A DNA stretch of 64,000 nucleotides from Arenicola marina. Lineage: Eukaryota; Annelida; Polychaeta; Arenicolidae. The position numbers and the translations under genes were made by a program. The notes beneath the pieces were generated by a model, which was given only the letters and a program-made list of their open reading frames with translations, was not told the origin of the DNA and did no database searches. Positions 23,457 through 34,459 of this stretch are shown one piece after another. Position 1 is the first letter of the stretch; every line of letters starts with the position of its first letter. The stretch lies in the NCBI GenBank assembly GCA_964019135.1, contig OZ025256.1, forward strand, positions 34,878,035-34,942,034, written 5' to 3'.

Positions 23457-24477
23457 TAGTGGGAGTCTTTAGAGTAATACTTTATAGTGAGACTTTATAG
23501 GAAAGCTTTAGAGGGATACTTTAGAGGGACTTTAGAGGAAGGCTTTACAGGGAGACATTAGAGGAAAGTTTTAGAGGGATACTTTAGAGGGACTTTAGAG
23601 GAAGGCTTTAGATGGAGACTGTAGCGGAATTCTTTAGATGGAGACTTCAGAGGAAGGTTTTAAAACGACACTTTAGAGGAAGGTTTTAAAAGGAGACTTT
23701 AGAGGAAGGTTTTAAAAGGAGACGTTAGAGGGAGACGTTAGAGGAAGGCTTGAGAGGGAGACGTTAGAGGGACTTTACAGTAAGGCTTTAGAGGGACTTT
23801 AGAGGAAGGCTTTAGAGGGAGACTTTCAAGGGACTTTAGAGGAAGGCTTTAGAGGGAGACGTTAGACGACGGCTTTAGAGGGACCTTTCAGGGAGGCTCT
23901 AGAGGTGGACTGTGGAGGCAGGCTTTAGAGGGACTTCAGAGGAAGGCTTTAGAGGGAGACTTTAGAGAAAGGCTTTAGAGGGAGACTTTCAAGGGACTTT
24001 GGAGGAAGGCTTTAGAGGGAGACGTTAGACGACGGCTTTCGAGGCACCTTTCAGGGAGACTTAAGAGGAATGCTTTAGAGGGAGACTCTAGAGGGAGACT
24101 CTAGAGGGACTTTAGATGAACCCTTTAGAGGGACATTAGAGGAAGGTTTTAGAGGGAGACTGTAGAGGAAGGTTTTAGAGGGATTTCGAGGAAGGCTTTA
24201 GAGAGACTTTGGAGTAAGGTTTTAAAAGGAGACGTTAGAGGGAGACGTTAGAGGAAGGCTTGAGAGGGAGACGTTAGAGGAAAGCTTTAGAGGGACTTTA
24301 AAGGAAATGCTTTAGAGGGAGACTTTCATGGGACTTTAGAGGAAGGCTTTAAATTGACTTCAGAGGAAGGCTTTAGAGGGAGACTTTAGAGAAAGGCTTT
24401 ATAGAGAGACTTTATAAGGGGGCTTTTGAGGGACTTTAGAGGAAAACTTTAGAGGGAGACTTTGGAGAGAAGGCTTT
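23457..24477 (+). repeat. About 1 kb internal duplication, copy 1
   Basis: Starting at GGGAGTCTTTAGAGTAATAC (23461), a string of rare variants recurs 1020 bp later (24481), including GCGGAATTCTTTA and GGTTTTAAAACGACAC. From about 23771 onward the offset is 1070 bp (GACTTTACAGTAAGG at 23771 and 24841) because copy 2 carries an extra 50 bp. Confidence 0.75.
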
Positions 24478-25160
24478 AGTGGGAGTCTTTAGAGTAATAC
24501 ATTATAGTGAGACTTTATAGGAAAGCTTTAGAGGGATACTTTAGAGGGACTTTAGAGGAAGGCTTTATAGGGAGACATTAGAGGAAAGTTTTAGAGGGAT
24601 ACTTTAGAGGGACTTTAGAGGAAGGCTTTAGATGGAGACTGTAGCGGAATTCTTTATATGGAGACTTCAGAGGAAGGTTTTAAAACGACACTTTAGAGGA
24701 AGGTTTTAAAAGGAGACTTTAGAGGAAGGTTTTAAGAGGAGACGTTAGAGGGAGACGTTAGAGGAAGGTTTGAGAGGGAGACGTTAGAGGAAAGCTTTAG
24801 AGGGACTTTAGAAGAAGGCTTTAGAGGGAGACTTTAGAGGGACTTTACAGTAAGGCTTTAGAGGGACTTTAGAGGAAGGCTTTAGAGGGAGACTTTCAAG
24901 GGACTTTAGAGGAAGGCTTTAGAGGGAGACGTTAGACGACGGCTTTAGAGGGACCTTTCAGGGAGGCTCTAGAGGTGGACTGTGGAGGCAGGCTTTAGAG
25001 GGACTTCAGAGGAAGGCTTTAGAGGGAGACTTTAGAGAAAGGCTTTAGAGGGAGACTTTCAAGGGACTTTAGAGGAAGGCTTTAGAGGGAGACGTTAGAC
25101 GACGGCTTTAGGGGGACCTTTCAGGGAGACTTAAGAGGAAAGCTTTAGCGGGAGACTGTA
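24478..25160 (+). repeat. About 1 kb internal duplication, copy 2
   Basis: This copy carries the same order of rare units as the block at 23457. It has about 50 extra bases near 24791-24840 and a few substitutions (TAATACATTATAG for TAATACTTTATAG). The right boundary is uncertain. Confidence 0.7.
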
Positions 25161-25175
25161 GAGGAAGGTTTTAGA

Positions 25176-28100
25176 GGGATTTAGAGGAAGGCTTTAGAGA
25201 GACTTTGGAGTAAGGTTTTAAAAGGAGACGTTAGAGGGAGTCGTTAGAGGAAGGCTTGAGAAGGAGACGTTAGAGGAAATCTTTAGAGGGACTTTAAAGG
25301 AATGCTTTAGAGGGAGACTTTCATGGGACTTTAGAGGAAGGCTTTAGAGAGAGACGTTAGACAACGGCTTTAGAGGGACCTTTCAGGGAGGCTTTAGAGG
25401 TGGACTGTAGAGGCAGGCTTTATAGGGACTTCAGAGGAAGGCTTTAGAGGGAGACTTTAGAGAAAGGCTTTAGAGCAAGACTTTCAAGGGACTTTAGAGG
25501 AAGGCTTTAGAGGGAGACGTTAGACGACGGCTTTAGAGGGACCTTTCAGGGAGACTTAAGAGGAATGCTTTAGAGGGAGACTTTAGAGGGACTTTAGATG
25601 AACGCTTTAGAGGGACATTAGAGGAAGGTTTTAGAGGGAGACTGTAGAGGAAGGTTTTAGAGGGATTTAGAGGAAGGTTTTGGAGGGACTTTAGAGGAAG
25701 GCTTCAAGGGCACTTTAGGGGAAGTCTTTAGAGAGACTTTAGAGGAAGGCTTTAGATGGAGTCTGTAGAGGAAGGCTTTAGATGGAGTCTGTAGAGGAAG
25801 GTTGTAGAGGGACTCTAGAGGAAGGCTTTAGAGGGACGTTAGAGGAAGGCTATAAAGGGAGACTTTATAGGAAGGCTTTAGAGGGAGACTTTAGAGGGAC
25901 ACGTTAGAGGAAGGCTTTAGAAGAACTTTTGAGGAAGGCCTTAGAGTGAGAATTTGGAGAGAAGGCTCTAGAGGGAGACTTTGGAGGAAGGCTTTAGTGG
26001 AAGTCTTTAGAGGAAGATTGATAGGGAGACTTTAGAAGAAAGCTTTAGAGGGATACTTTAGAGGGACTGTAGAGGAACGCTTTAGAGAGACTTGAGAGGA
26101 AGGCTTTAGAAAGACTTTAGAGGAATGCTTTAAAGGCACATTTAAAGGCTTCAGAGGGAGACTTTAGAGGGGCGTTAGATGAAGGTTTTAAATGGGAACT
26201 TTAGAGGGACCTTTGAGGAAGGCTTTAGGGGGAAACTCTAGAGGAAGGCTTTTGAGAGACTTTAGAGGAAGACTTTAGAGGGAGACTTAAGAGGAATGCT
26301 TTAGAGGGAGACTTTAGAGGGACTTTAAAGGAACGCTTTAGAGGGAGACGTTAGAGGATGGTATTAATGGGGCTTGAGAGGAAGGCTTTAGAGGGACATT
26401 AGAGGAAGGTTTTAGAGGGAAACTGTAGAGGAAGGTTTTAGAGGGATTTAGAGGAAGGCTTTAAAGAGACTTTATGGGAAGGCTTTAGATTGGGTCTGTA
26501 GCGGAAGGCTATAGAGGGACTCTAGAGGAAGGCTTTAGAGGGACTTTAGGGGAAAGCTATAGAGGGAGACTTTAGAGGAAGGCTTTAGAGGGAGACTTTG
26601 GCGAACGGCTTCAGAGAAAACCGTTAGAGGAAGGCTTTACAGGGAGACTTCAGAGGAAGGCTTCAGATAAAACCCGCAGAGAAAGGCTTTAGATGGTGAC
26701 TTTAGAGGGACTTTAGAGGAAGGCGTTAGAGGGAGACGTTAGAGGAAGGCTTTAGATGGACTTTAGAGGAAAGCTTTAGAGTAAGACTTTAGAGAAAGGC
26801 TTGAGAGAGAAACTGTAGAGGAAGGCTTTAGAGGGGCTTTAGAGGAAGGCTTTAGAGGGACTTTAGAGGAAAGCTTGAGAGGGACTTTAGAGGAAGACTT
26901 GAGAGTGAGACTTTAGAGTAAGGCTTTAGAGTGAGACTTTAGATGAAGGCGTTAGAGGGACTTTAGAGGAAGGCTTTAAAGAAGGCTTTAACCCTGTTTT
27001 TAGATGAAGGTTTCAGAGACCTTAGAGGAAGGCTTGAGAGGGACACTGTACAGGAAGGCTTTAGAGAGACTTTAGAGGAAGGATTTGGAGGGACTTTAGA
27101 GGAAGACTTTAGAGAGACTTTAGAGAAGGGCTTTAGACGGAGACTGCAGAGGAAGGGTTTAGATGGACTTTGGGGGAAGGCTTTAGGGGAGTTTAGAAGA
27201 AGGTTTTAACGGGACTTTAGAAGCAGGCTTTAGAGGGAGACTTTAGAGGAAGGCTTTAGAGGGAGACTGTAGAGGAAAGCTTTAGAGGGGCTTTAGAGGA
27301 TGGTTTTAGAGGGACTTTAGAGCAAGGCTTTAAAGGGACGTGAAACGAAGGGAGGGGGACGTTAGAGGAAGGCTACAGAGGAAACCTGTGAAGTAAGGCT
27401 TTAGAGGGAGACTTTAGAGGGAATTCAGAGAAAGGCTTTAGGTTGAGACGTGAGAAGAAGTCTTTAGAAAGGGACGTTAGAGGAAGGCTTTAGGGTAAGA
27501 CTTCAGTGAAAGGCCTTAGAGGGAGACTTGACAGAAAGGCTCTAGTGGGGCTTGAGAGGGACCTTAGAGGCACTTTAGATGAAGGCTTTAGAGTGAGACC
27601 TTAAAGGAAGGTTTTAGAGGGAGACTGTGGAGGTAGGCTTGAGAGGAACTTGAGAGGAGGGGGTTAGAGGAACTTTAGAGGAAGGTTATAACGGGGCTTT
27701 AGAGGAAGGCTTTAGAGCGACTTTAGAGGAAGGCTTCTGAGGGAGAGTGTAGAGGAAGGCTTTAGAGGGACTTTAGAGGAAGGCCTTAGAGGGACTTTAG
27801 AGGAAGTCTTTAGAGCAAGACTTTAGAGGAAGGCTTCAGATGAAGGCTTTAGAGGGAGACTGTAGAGGAAGGCTTGAGAGGAAAACTCTAGAGGAAGGCT
27901 TTAGAGGAAGGCTTTAGATGGACTTGAGAGGAAGGCTTGAGAAGGAGGCTTTAGATGGAGGCTTTAGAGGGAGCCTTTATAGGAGGGCGTTAGAGGAAGC
28001 TTTAGAGGAAGACTTCAGAGGAAGGCTTTAGAGGGACCTGAGAAGAAGGCTTCAGAGTGAGACCTTAGAGGAATGTTTTAGATTGACTTTAGAGGAAGGC

Positions 28101-28605
28101 TTTAGAGGGACTTCAGGGGAAGGCTTTAGAGTGAGACTTTAGAGAAAGGCTTTAGATGGAGAATGTAGACAAAAGTTTTAGAGGGACTTAAGAGGGAGAC
28201 TTTAGAGGGACTTTAGAGGAAGTCTTTAGAGAAACTTCAGAGGAAGGCTTTAGAGGGAGACGCTAGAGGAAGGCTACAGAGGAAACCTGTGGAGTAAGGC
28301 TTTAGAGAGAGACTTTAGAGGGAATTCAGAGAAAGGCTTTAGAGGGAGACGTGAGAAGTCTTTAGAAAGGGACGTTAGAGGAAGGCTTTAGGATAAGACT
28401 TCAGTGAAAGGCCTTAGAGGGAGACTTGACAGAAAGCCTTTAGAGGGGCTTGAGAGGGACCTTAGAGGCACTTTACATAAAGGCTTTAGAGTGAGACCTT
28501 AGCGGAAGGCTTTAGAGGGACTTTAAAGGAAGTCTTTAGAGCGAGACTTTAGAGGAAGGCTTCAGATGAAGGCTGTAGAGGGAGACTGTAGAGGGAGGCT
28601 TTAGA
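25176..28605 (+). repeat. 3.4 kb duplicated block, copy 1
   Basis: This block recurs at 28903-32332 with a constant offset of 3727 bp and only scattered differences, for example GTAGAGGCAGG near 25405 against GTAGAGGTAGG near 29132. Unusual segments such as GGCTTTAACCCTGTTTTTAG (26984 and 30711) confirm the pairing. The copy ends at GGGAGGCTTTAGAG, after which the two sequences part. Confidence 0.85.
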
Positions 28606-28902
28606 GGGAGACGTTAGACGACGGCTTTAGAGGGACCTTTCAGGGAGACTTAAGAGGAATGCTTTAGAGGGAGACTTTAGAGGGACTTTAGATGAACGCT
28701 TTAGAGGGACATTAGAGGAAGGTTTTAGAGGGAGACTGTAGAGGAAGGTTTTAGAGGGATTTAGAGGAAGGTTTTGGAGGGACTTTAGAGGAAGGCTTCA
28801 AGGGCACTTTAGGGGAAGTCTTTAGAGAGACTTTAGAGGAAGGCTTTAGATGGAGTCTGTAGAGGAAGGCTTTAGATGGAGTCTGTAGAGGAAGGTTGTA
28901 GA
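28606..28902 (+). repeat. Third copy of a 0.3 kb sub-block
   Basis: These bases between the two 3.4 kb copies match 25512-25808 with an offset of 3094 bp (GTTAGACGACGGC at 25519 and 28613). They end at GTTGTAGAGGGA, where the sequence switches to that of 25176. The layout fits a 3094 bp tandem duplication followed by, or combined with, a 633 bp inner one. Confidence 0.75.
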
Positions 28903-31900
28903 GGGATTTAGAGGAAGGCTTTAGAGAGACTTTGGAGTAAGGTTTTAAAAGGAGACGTTAGAGGGAGTCGTTAGAGGAAGGCTTGAGAAGGAGACGTTAG
29001 AGGAAATCTTTAGAGGGACTTTAAAGGAATGCTTTAGAGGGAGACTTTCATGGGACTTTAGAGGAAGGCTTTAGAGAGAGACGTTAGACAACGGCTTTAG
29101 AGGGACCTTTCAGGGAGGCTTTAGAGGTGGACTGTAGAGGTAGGCTTTATAGGGACTTCAGAGGAAGGCTTTAGAGGGAGACTTTAGAGAAAGGCTTTAG
29201 AGCAAGACTTTCAAGGGACTTTAGAGGAAGGCTTTAGAGGGAGACGTTAGACGACGGCTTTAGAGGGACCTTTCAGGGAGACTTAAGAGGAATGCTTTAG
29301 AGGGAGACTTTAGAGGGACTTTAGATGAACGCTTTAGAGGGACATTAGAGGAAGGTTTTAGAGGGAGACTGTAGAGGAAGGTTTTAGAGGGATTTAGAGG
29401 AAGGTTTTGGAGGGACTTTAGAGGAAGGCTTCAAGGGCACTTTAGGGGAAGTCTTTAGAGAGACTTTAGAGGAAGGCTTTAGATGGAGTCTGTAGAGGAA
29501 GGCTTTAGATGGAGTCTGTAGAGGAAGGTTGTAGAGGGACTCTAGAGGAAGGCTTTAGAGGGACGTTAGAGGAAGGCTATAAAGGGAGACTTTATAGGAA
29601 GGCTTTAGAGGGAGACTTTAGAGGGACACGTTAGAGGAAGGCTTTAGAAGAACTTTTGAGGAAGGCCTTAGAGTGAGACTTTGGAGAGAAGGCTCTAGAG
29701 GGAGACTTTGGAGGAAGGCTTTAGTGGAAGTCTTTAGAGGAAGATTGATAGGGAGACTTTAGAAGAAAGCTTTAGAGGGATATTTTAGAGGGACTGTAGA
29801 GGAACGCTTTAGAGAGACTTGAGAGGAAGGCTTTAGAAAGACTTTAGAGGAATGCTTTAAAGGCACATTTAAAGGCTTCAGAGGGAGACTTTAGAGGGGC
29901 GTTAGATGAAGGTTTTAAATGGGAACTTTAGAGGGACCTTTGAGGAAGGCTTTAGGGGGAAACTCTAGAGGAAGGCTTTTGAGAGACTTTAGAGGAAGAC
30001 TTTAGAGGGAGACTTAAGAGGAATGCTTTAGAGGGAGACTTTAGAGGGACTTTAAAGGAACGCTTTAGAGGGAGACGTTAGAGGATGGTATAATGGGGCT
30101 TGAGAGGAAGGCTTTAGAGGGACATTAGAGGAAGGTTTTAGAGGGAAACTGTAGAGGAAGGTTTTAGAGGGATTTAGAGGAAGGCTTTAAAGAGACTTTA
30201 TGGGAAGGCTTTAGATTGGGTCTGTAGCGGAAGGCTATAGAGGGACTCTAGAGGAAGGCTTTAGAGGGACTTTAGGGGAAAGCTATAGAGGGAGACTTTA
30301 GAGGAAGGCTTTAGAGGGAGACTTTGGCGAACGGCTTCAGAGAAAACCGTTAGAGGAAGGCTTTACAGGGAGACTTCAGAGGAAGGCTTCAGATAAAACC
30401 CGCAGAGAAAGGCTTTAGATGGTGACTTTAGAGGGACTTTAGAGGAAGGCGTTAGAGGGAGACGTTAGAGGAAGGCTTTAGATGGACTTTAGAGGAAAGC
30501 TTTAGAGTAAGACTTTAGAGAAAGGCTTGAGAGAGAAACTGTAGAGGAAGGCTTTAGAGGGGCTTTAGAGGAAGGCTTTAGAGGGACTTTAGAGGAAAGC
30601 TTGAGAGGGACTTTAGAAGAAGACTTGAGAGTGAGACTTTAGAGTAAGGCTTTAGAGTGAGACTTTAGATGAAGGCGTTAGAGGGACTTTAGAGGAAGGC
30701 TTTAAAGAAGGCTTTAACCCTGTTTTTAGATGAAGGTTTCAGAGACCTTAGAGGAAGGCTTGAGAGGGACACTGTACAGGAAGGCTTTAGAGAGACTTTA
30801 GAGGAAGGATTTGGAGGGACTTTAGAGGAAGACTTTAGAGAGACTTTAGAGAAGGGCTTTAGACGGAGACTGCAGAGGAAGGGTTTAGATGGACTTTGGG
30901 GGAAGGCTTTAGGGGAGTTTAGAAGAAGGTTTTAACGGGACTTTAGAAGCAGGCTTTAGAGGGAGACTTTAGAGGAAGGCTTTAGAGGGAGACTGTAGAG
31001 GAAAGCTTTAGAGGGGCTTTAGAGGATGGTTTTAGAGGGACTTTAGAGCAAGGCTTTAAAGGGACGTGAAACGAAGGGAGGGGGACGTTAGAGGAAGGCT
31101 ACAGAGGAAACCTGTGAAGTAAGGCTTTAGAGGGAGACTTTAGAGGGAATTCAGAGAAAGGCTTTAGGTTGAGACGTGAGAAGAAGTCTTTAGAAAGGGA
31201 CGTTAGAGGAAGGCTTTAGGGTAAGACTTCAGTGAAAGGCCTTAGAGGGAGACTTGACAGAAAGGCTCTAGTGGGGCTTGAGAGGGACCTTAGAGGCACT
31301 TTAGATGAAGGCTTTAGAGTGAGACCTTAAAGGAAGGCTTTAGAGGGAGACTGTGAAGGTAGGCTTGAGAGGAACTTGAGAGGAGGGGGTTAGAAGAACT
31401 TTAGAGGAAGGTTATAACGGGGCTTTAGAGGAAGGCTTTAGAGCGACTTTAGAGGAAGGCTTCTGAGGGAGAGTGTAGAGGAAGGCTTTAGAGGGACTTT
31501 AGAGGAAGGCCTTAGAGGGACTTTAGAGGAAGTCTTTAGAGCAAGACTTTAGAGGAAGGCTTCAGATGAAGGCTTTAGAGGGAGACTGTAGAGGAAGGCT
31601 TGAGAGGAAAACTCTAGAGGAAGGCTTTAGAGGAAGGCTTTAGATGGACTTGAGAGGAAGGCTTGAGAAGGAGGCTTTAGATGGAGGCTTTAGAGGGAGC
31701 CTTTATAGGAGGGCGTTAGAGGAAGCTTTAGAGGAAGACTTCAAAGGAAGGCTTTAGAGGGACCTGAGAAGAAGGCTTCAGAGTGAGACCTTAGAGGAAT
31801 GTTTTAGATTGACTTTAGAGGAAGGCTTTAGAGGGACTTCAGGGGAAGGCTTTAGAGTGAGACTTTAGAGAAAGGCTTTAGATGGAGAATGTAGACAAAA

Positions 31901-32332
31901 GTTTTAGAGGGACTTAAGAGGGAGACTTTAGAGGGACTTTAGAGGAAGTCTTTAGAGAAACTTCAGAGGAAGGCTTTAGAGGGAGACGCTAGAGGAAGGC
32001 TACAGAGGAAACCTGTGGAGTAAGGCTTTAGAGAGAGACTTTAGAGGGAATTCAGAGAAAGGCTTTAGAGGGAGACGTGAGAAGTCTTTCGAAAGGGACG
32101 TTAGAGGAAGGCTTTAGGATAAGACTTCAGTGAAAGGCCTTAGAGGGAGACTTGACAGAAAGCCTTTAGAGGGGCTTGAGAGGGACCTTAGAGGCACTTT
32201 ACATAAAGGCTTTAGAGTGAGACCTTAGCGGAAGGCTTTAGAGGGACTTTAAAGGAAGTCTTTAGAGCGAGACTTTAGAGGAAGGCTTCAGATGAAGGCT
32301 GTAGAGGGAGACTGTAGAGGGAGGCTTTAGAG
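28903..32332 (+). repeat. 3.4 kb duplicated block, copy 2
   Basis: This is the second copy of 25176-28605. It ends at GGGAGGCTTTAGAG and continues into GAAGGCTTATGAGG, which copy 1 lacks. Differences from copy 1 include one-base changes near 29670 (GAGACTTTGG against GAGAATTTGG near 25950) and a missing base in GGTATAATGGGGC at about 30087. Confidence 0.85.
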
Positions 32333-34459
32333 GAAGGCTTATGAGGGAGACAGTAGAGGAAGGCTTTAAAGGGACTTTAGAGGAGGGCCTTAGAGGGACT
32401 TTAGAGGAAGTCTTTTAGAGGAAGGCTTCAGATGAAGGCTTTAGAGGGAGACTGTAGAGGAAGGCTTTAGAGGGACTTTAGAGCAAGGCCTTAGAGGGAC
32501 TTTAGAGGAAGTCTTTAGAGCGAGACTTTAGAGGAAGGCTTCAGATGAAGGCTTTAGAAGAAGACTTTAGAGGGAGGCCTGAGGGGAAGGCTTTAGAGGA
32601 AGGCTTTAGAGGGAGACTTGAGAGGAAGCCTTCAGAGGAAGGCTTTGGAGGACGACTTTAGAGGAAGGCGTTAGAAGACGGCTTTAGAGGGAGACTTTAG
32701 AGGTATGCTTTAGAGGAAAACTGTAGAGGAAGGCTTTAGACGTAGGCTTTAGATGGACTTGAGAGGAAAGCTTAAGAAGGAGGCTTTAGAGGGAGCCTTT
32801 ATATGCAAGGCTTGAGAGGGAGACTTTAGAGGAAGGCTTTAGAGGAAGGCTTTAGAGGGAGACTTTAAAGGAAGTCTTTAGAGGGAGACGTTAGAGGAAT
32901 GTTTGAGAGGAAAACTGTAGAGGAAGGGTTGAGAGGGAGACTTTAGAGGGACTGAAGAGAAAGACTTTAAAAGGGACCTTAGAGAAAGAATTTAGAGGGA
33001 CTTTAGAGGAAGGCTTTAGAAGGATTTTAGAGGAAGGCTATAGAAAGAGACTTTACAGGAAGGCGTTAGAAAAAGGGTACAAAACCTAAGAGTAAGACTT
33101 TAGAGGGAAACTCTAGACGGACTTTAGAGGAAGGTATTGGAGGGAGACATTAGAGGAAGGCTTGAGAGGGCCCTTCAGAGGAGCGCTTCAACGGGACTTT
33201 GCAAGAAGCCTTTAGAAACACTTTAGAGAAAGGCTTTAGAGGTAGACTGCAGAGGAAAGCTTTAGATGGACTTGAGAGTAAGGCTTTTAAGGGACGTTAG
33301 AGGGAGGCTTGAGAGAGACTTTAAAGGAAGGCTTTAGAGAGATTTGAAAGGAAGGCCTTAGAAGGAAACGTTAAAGGAAGGCTTTAGAAGGAGACGTTAG
33401 AGGAAAATTTTAAATGGACTTTAGTGGGAGACTTTAGAGAAAGGTTTTAGAGTGAGACTTAGAGGAAGGCCTTAGGGGGAGACTGTGGAGGAAGGATTTA
33501 GCGGGAGACTTAAGATTGAGGCTTGATAGGGAGGCTTCAGAAGAAGGCTATAACGGGACTTTAGAAGAAAGCTTTAGAGAGTCTTTAAAAGAAGGCTTTA
33601 GAGAGAGACCCAAGAGGAGGGCTTTAGACGGAGACTTAAGAGGGAGGCTTTAGAGGGAGGCTTTAGAGAAAGGCTTTAGAGGGAGACTTTAGAGGAATGC
33701 TTTAGAATAAAATTGTAGAGGCAGGCTTTAGATGGAATGAAAGAGAGATGCTTGAGAGGGAGGCTTTAGAAGGAGCCTGTAGAGGAAGTCTTCAGAGAGA
33801 GACTTTAGAGGAAGGCTTTAGAGGAAGGCTTGAGAGGGAGACTTTAGAGGAAGGCTTTAGAGAAAAACTGTAGAGGAAGGCTTTAGAGGAGTGCTTTATA
33901 GGGAAACTTTATATGAAGGCTTTAGAAGAAGGATTGAGAAGGAGACTGCAGAGGAAAGCTTCAGAGGGACTTAGGAGAAAGGCTTTAAAAGGGACTTTAC
34001 AGGAAGGATTTAGAGAGATTTTAGAGGAAAGCTTTAGACGGAGACTGTAGAGAAAGGTTTTACATGGACTTTAGATGAAGGCTTTAGAGGGACTGTAGAG
34101 AAAAGCGTTAGAGGAAGGCTTTAGAGGGAGACTTTAGAGAAAGGCTTTAGAAGGAGACTTTAGATGAAGGCTTCAGAGGAAATCTGTAGCGGAAGGCTTT
34201 AGAGGGAGATTTTAGATGGAGAATGTAGAGAAACGCCCTAGAGGGACTTGAGAGGAAGGCTTTAACGGGACTTTAGATGAAGGCTTTGGCGAAACTTTAT
34301 AGGAAAGTTTTAGAAGGAAACTGTAGAGGAGGGCTTTAGAGGGACTTTAGAGGAAGGCTTTAGAAAGACTTTACAGGAAAGCTTTAGTGGGAATTTAGAA
34401 GAAGGCTTTAGATGGAGACTAGAGAGGAAAGCTTTAGAGGGATACTTTAGAGAAAGTCC

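Larger units (their letters stand above)
21836..34457 (+). repeat. 12.6 kb purine-rich array of 11-13 bp units
   Basis: The base unit is CTTTAGAGGAAGG or CTTTAGAGGGAGA (13 bp), often paired into 26 bp, with an 11 bp form CTTTAGAGGGA. Divergence is high, with many single-base variants (GTTAGA, CTTCAGA, CTGTAGA, CTTGAGA, TTTTAAAAGG), so no strict long period exists. Purines make up about two-thirds of the plus strand. Every unit carries TAG, so no open frame of note crosses it. Large internal duplications are present at offsets of about 1020-1070 and 3727 bp. The array abuts the 37 bp array at its right end with no spacer. Confidence 0.95.
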
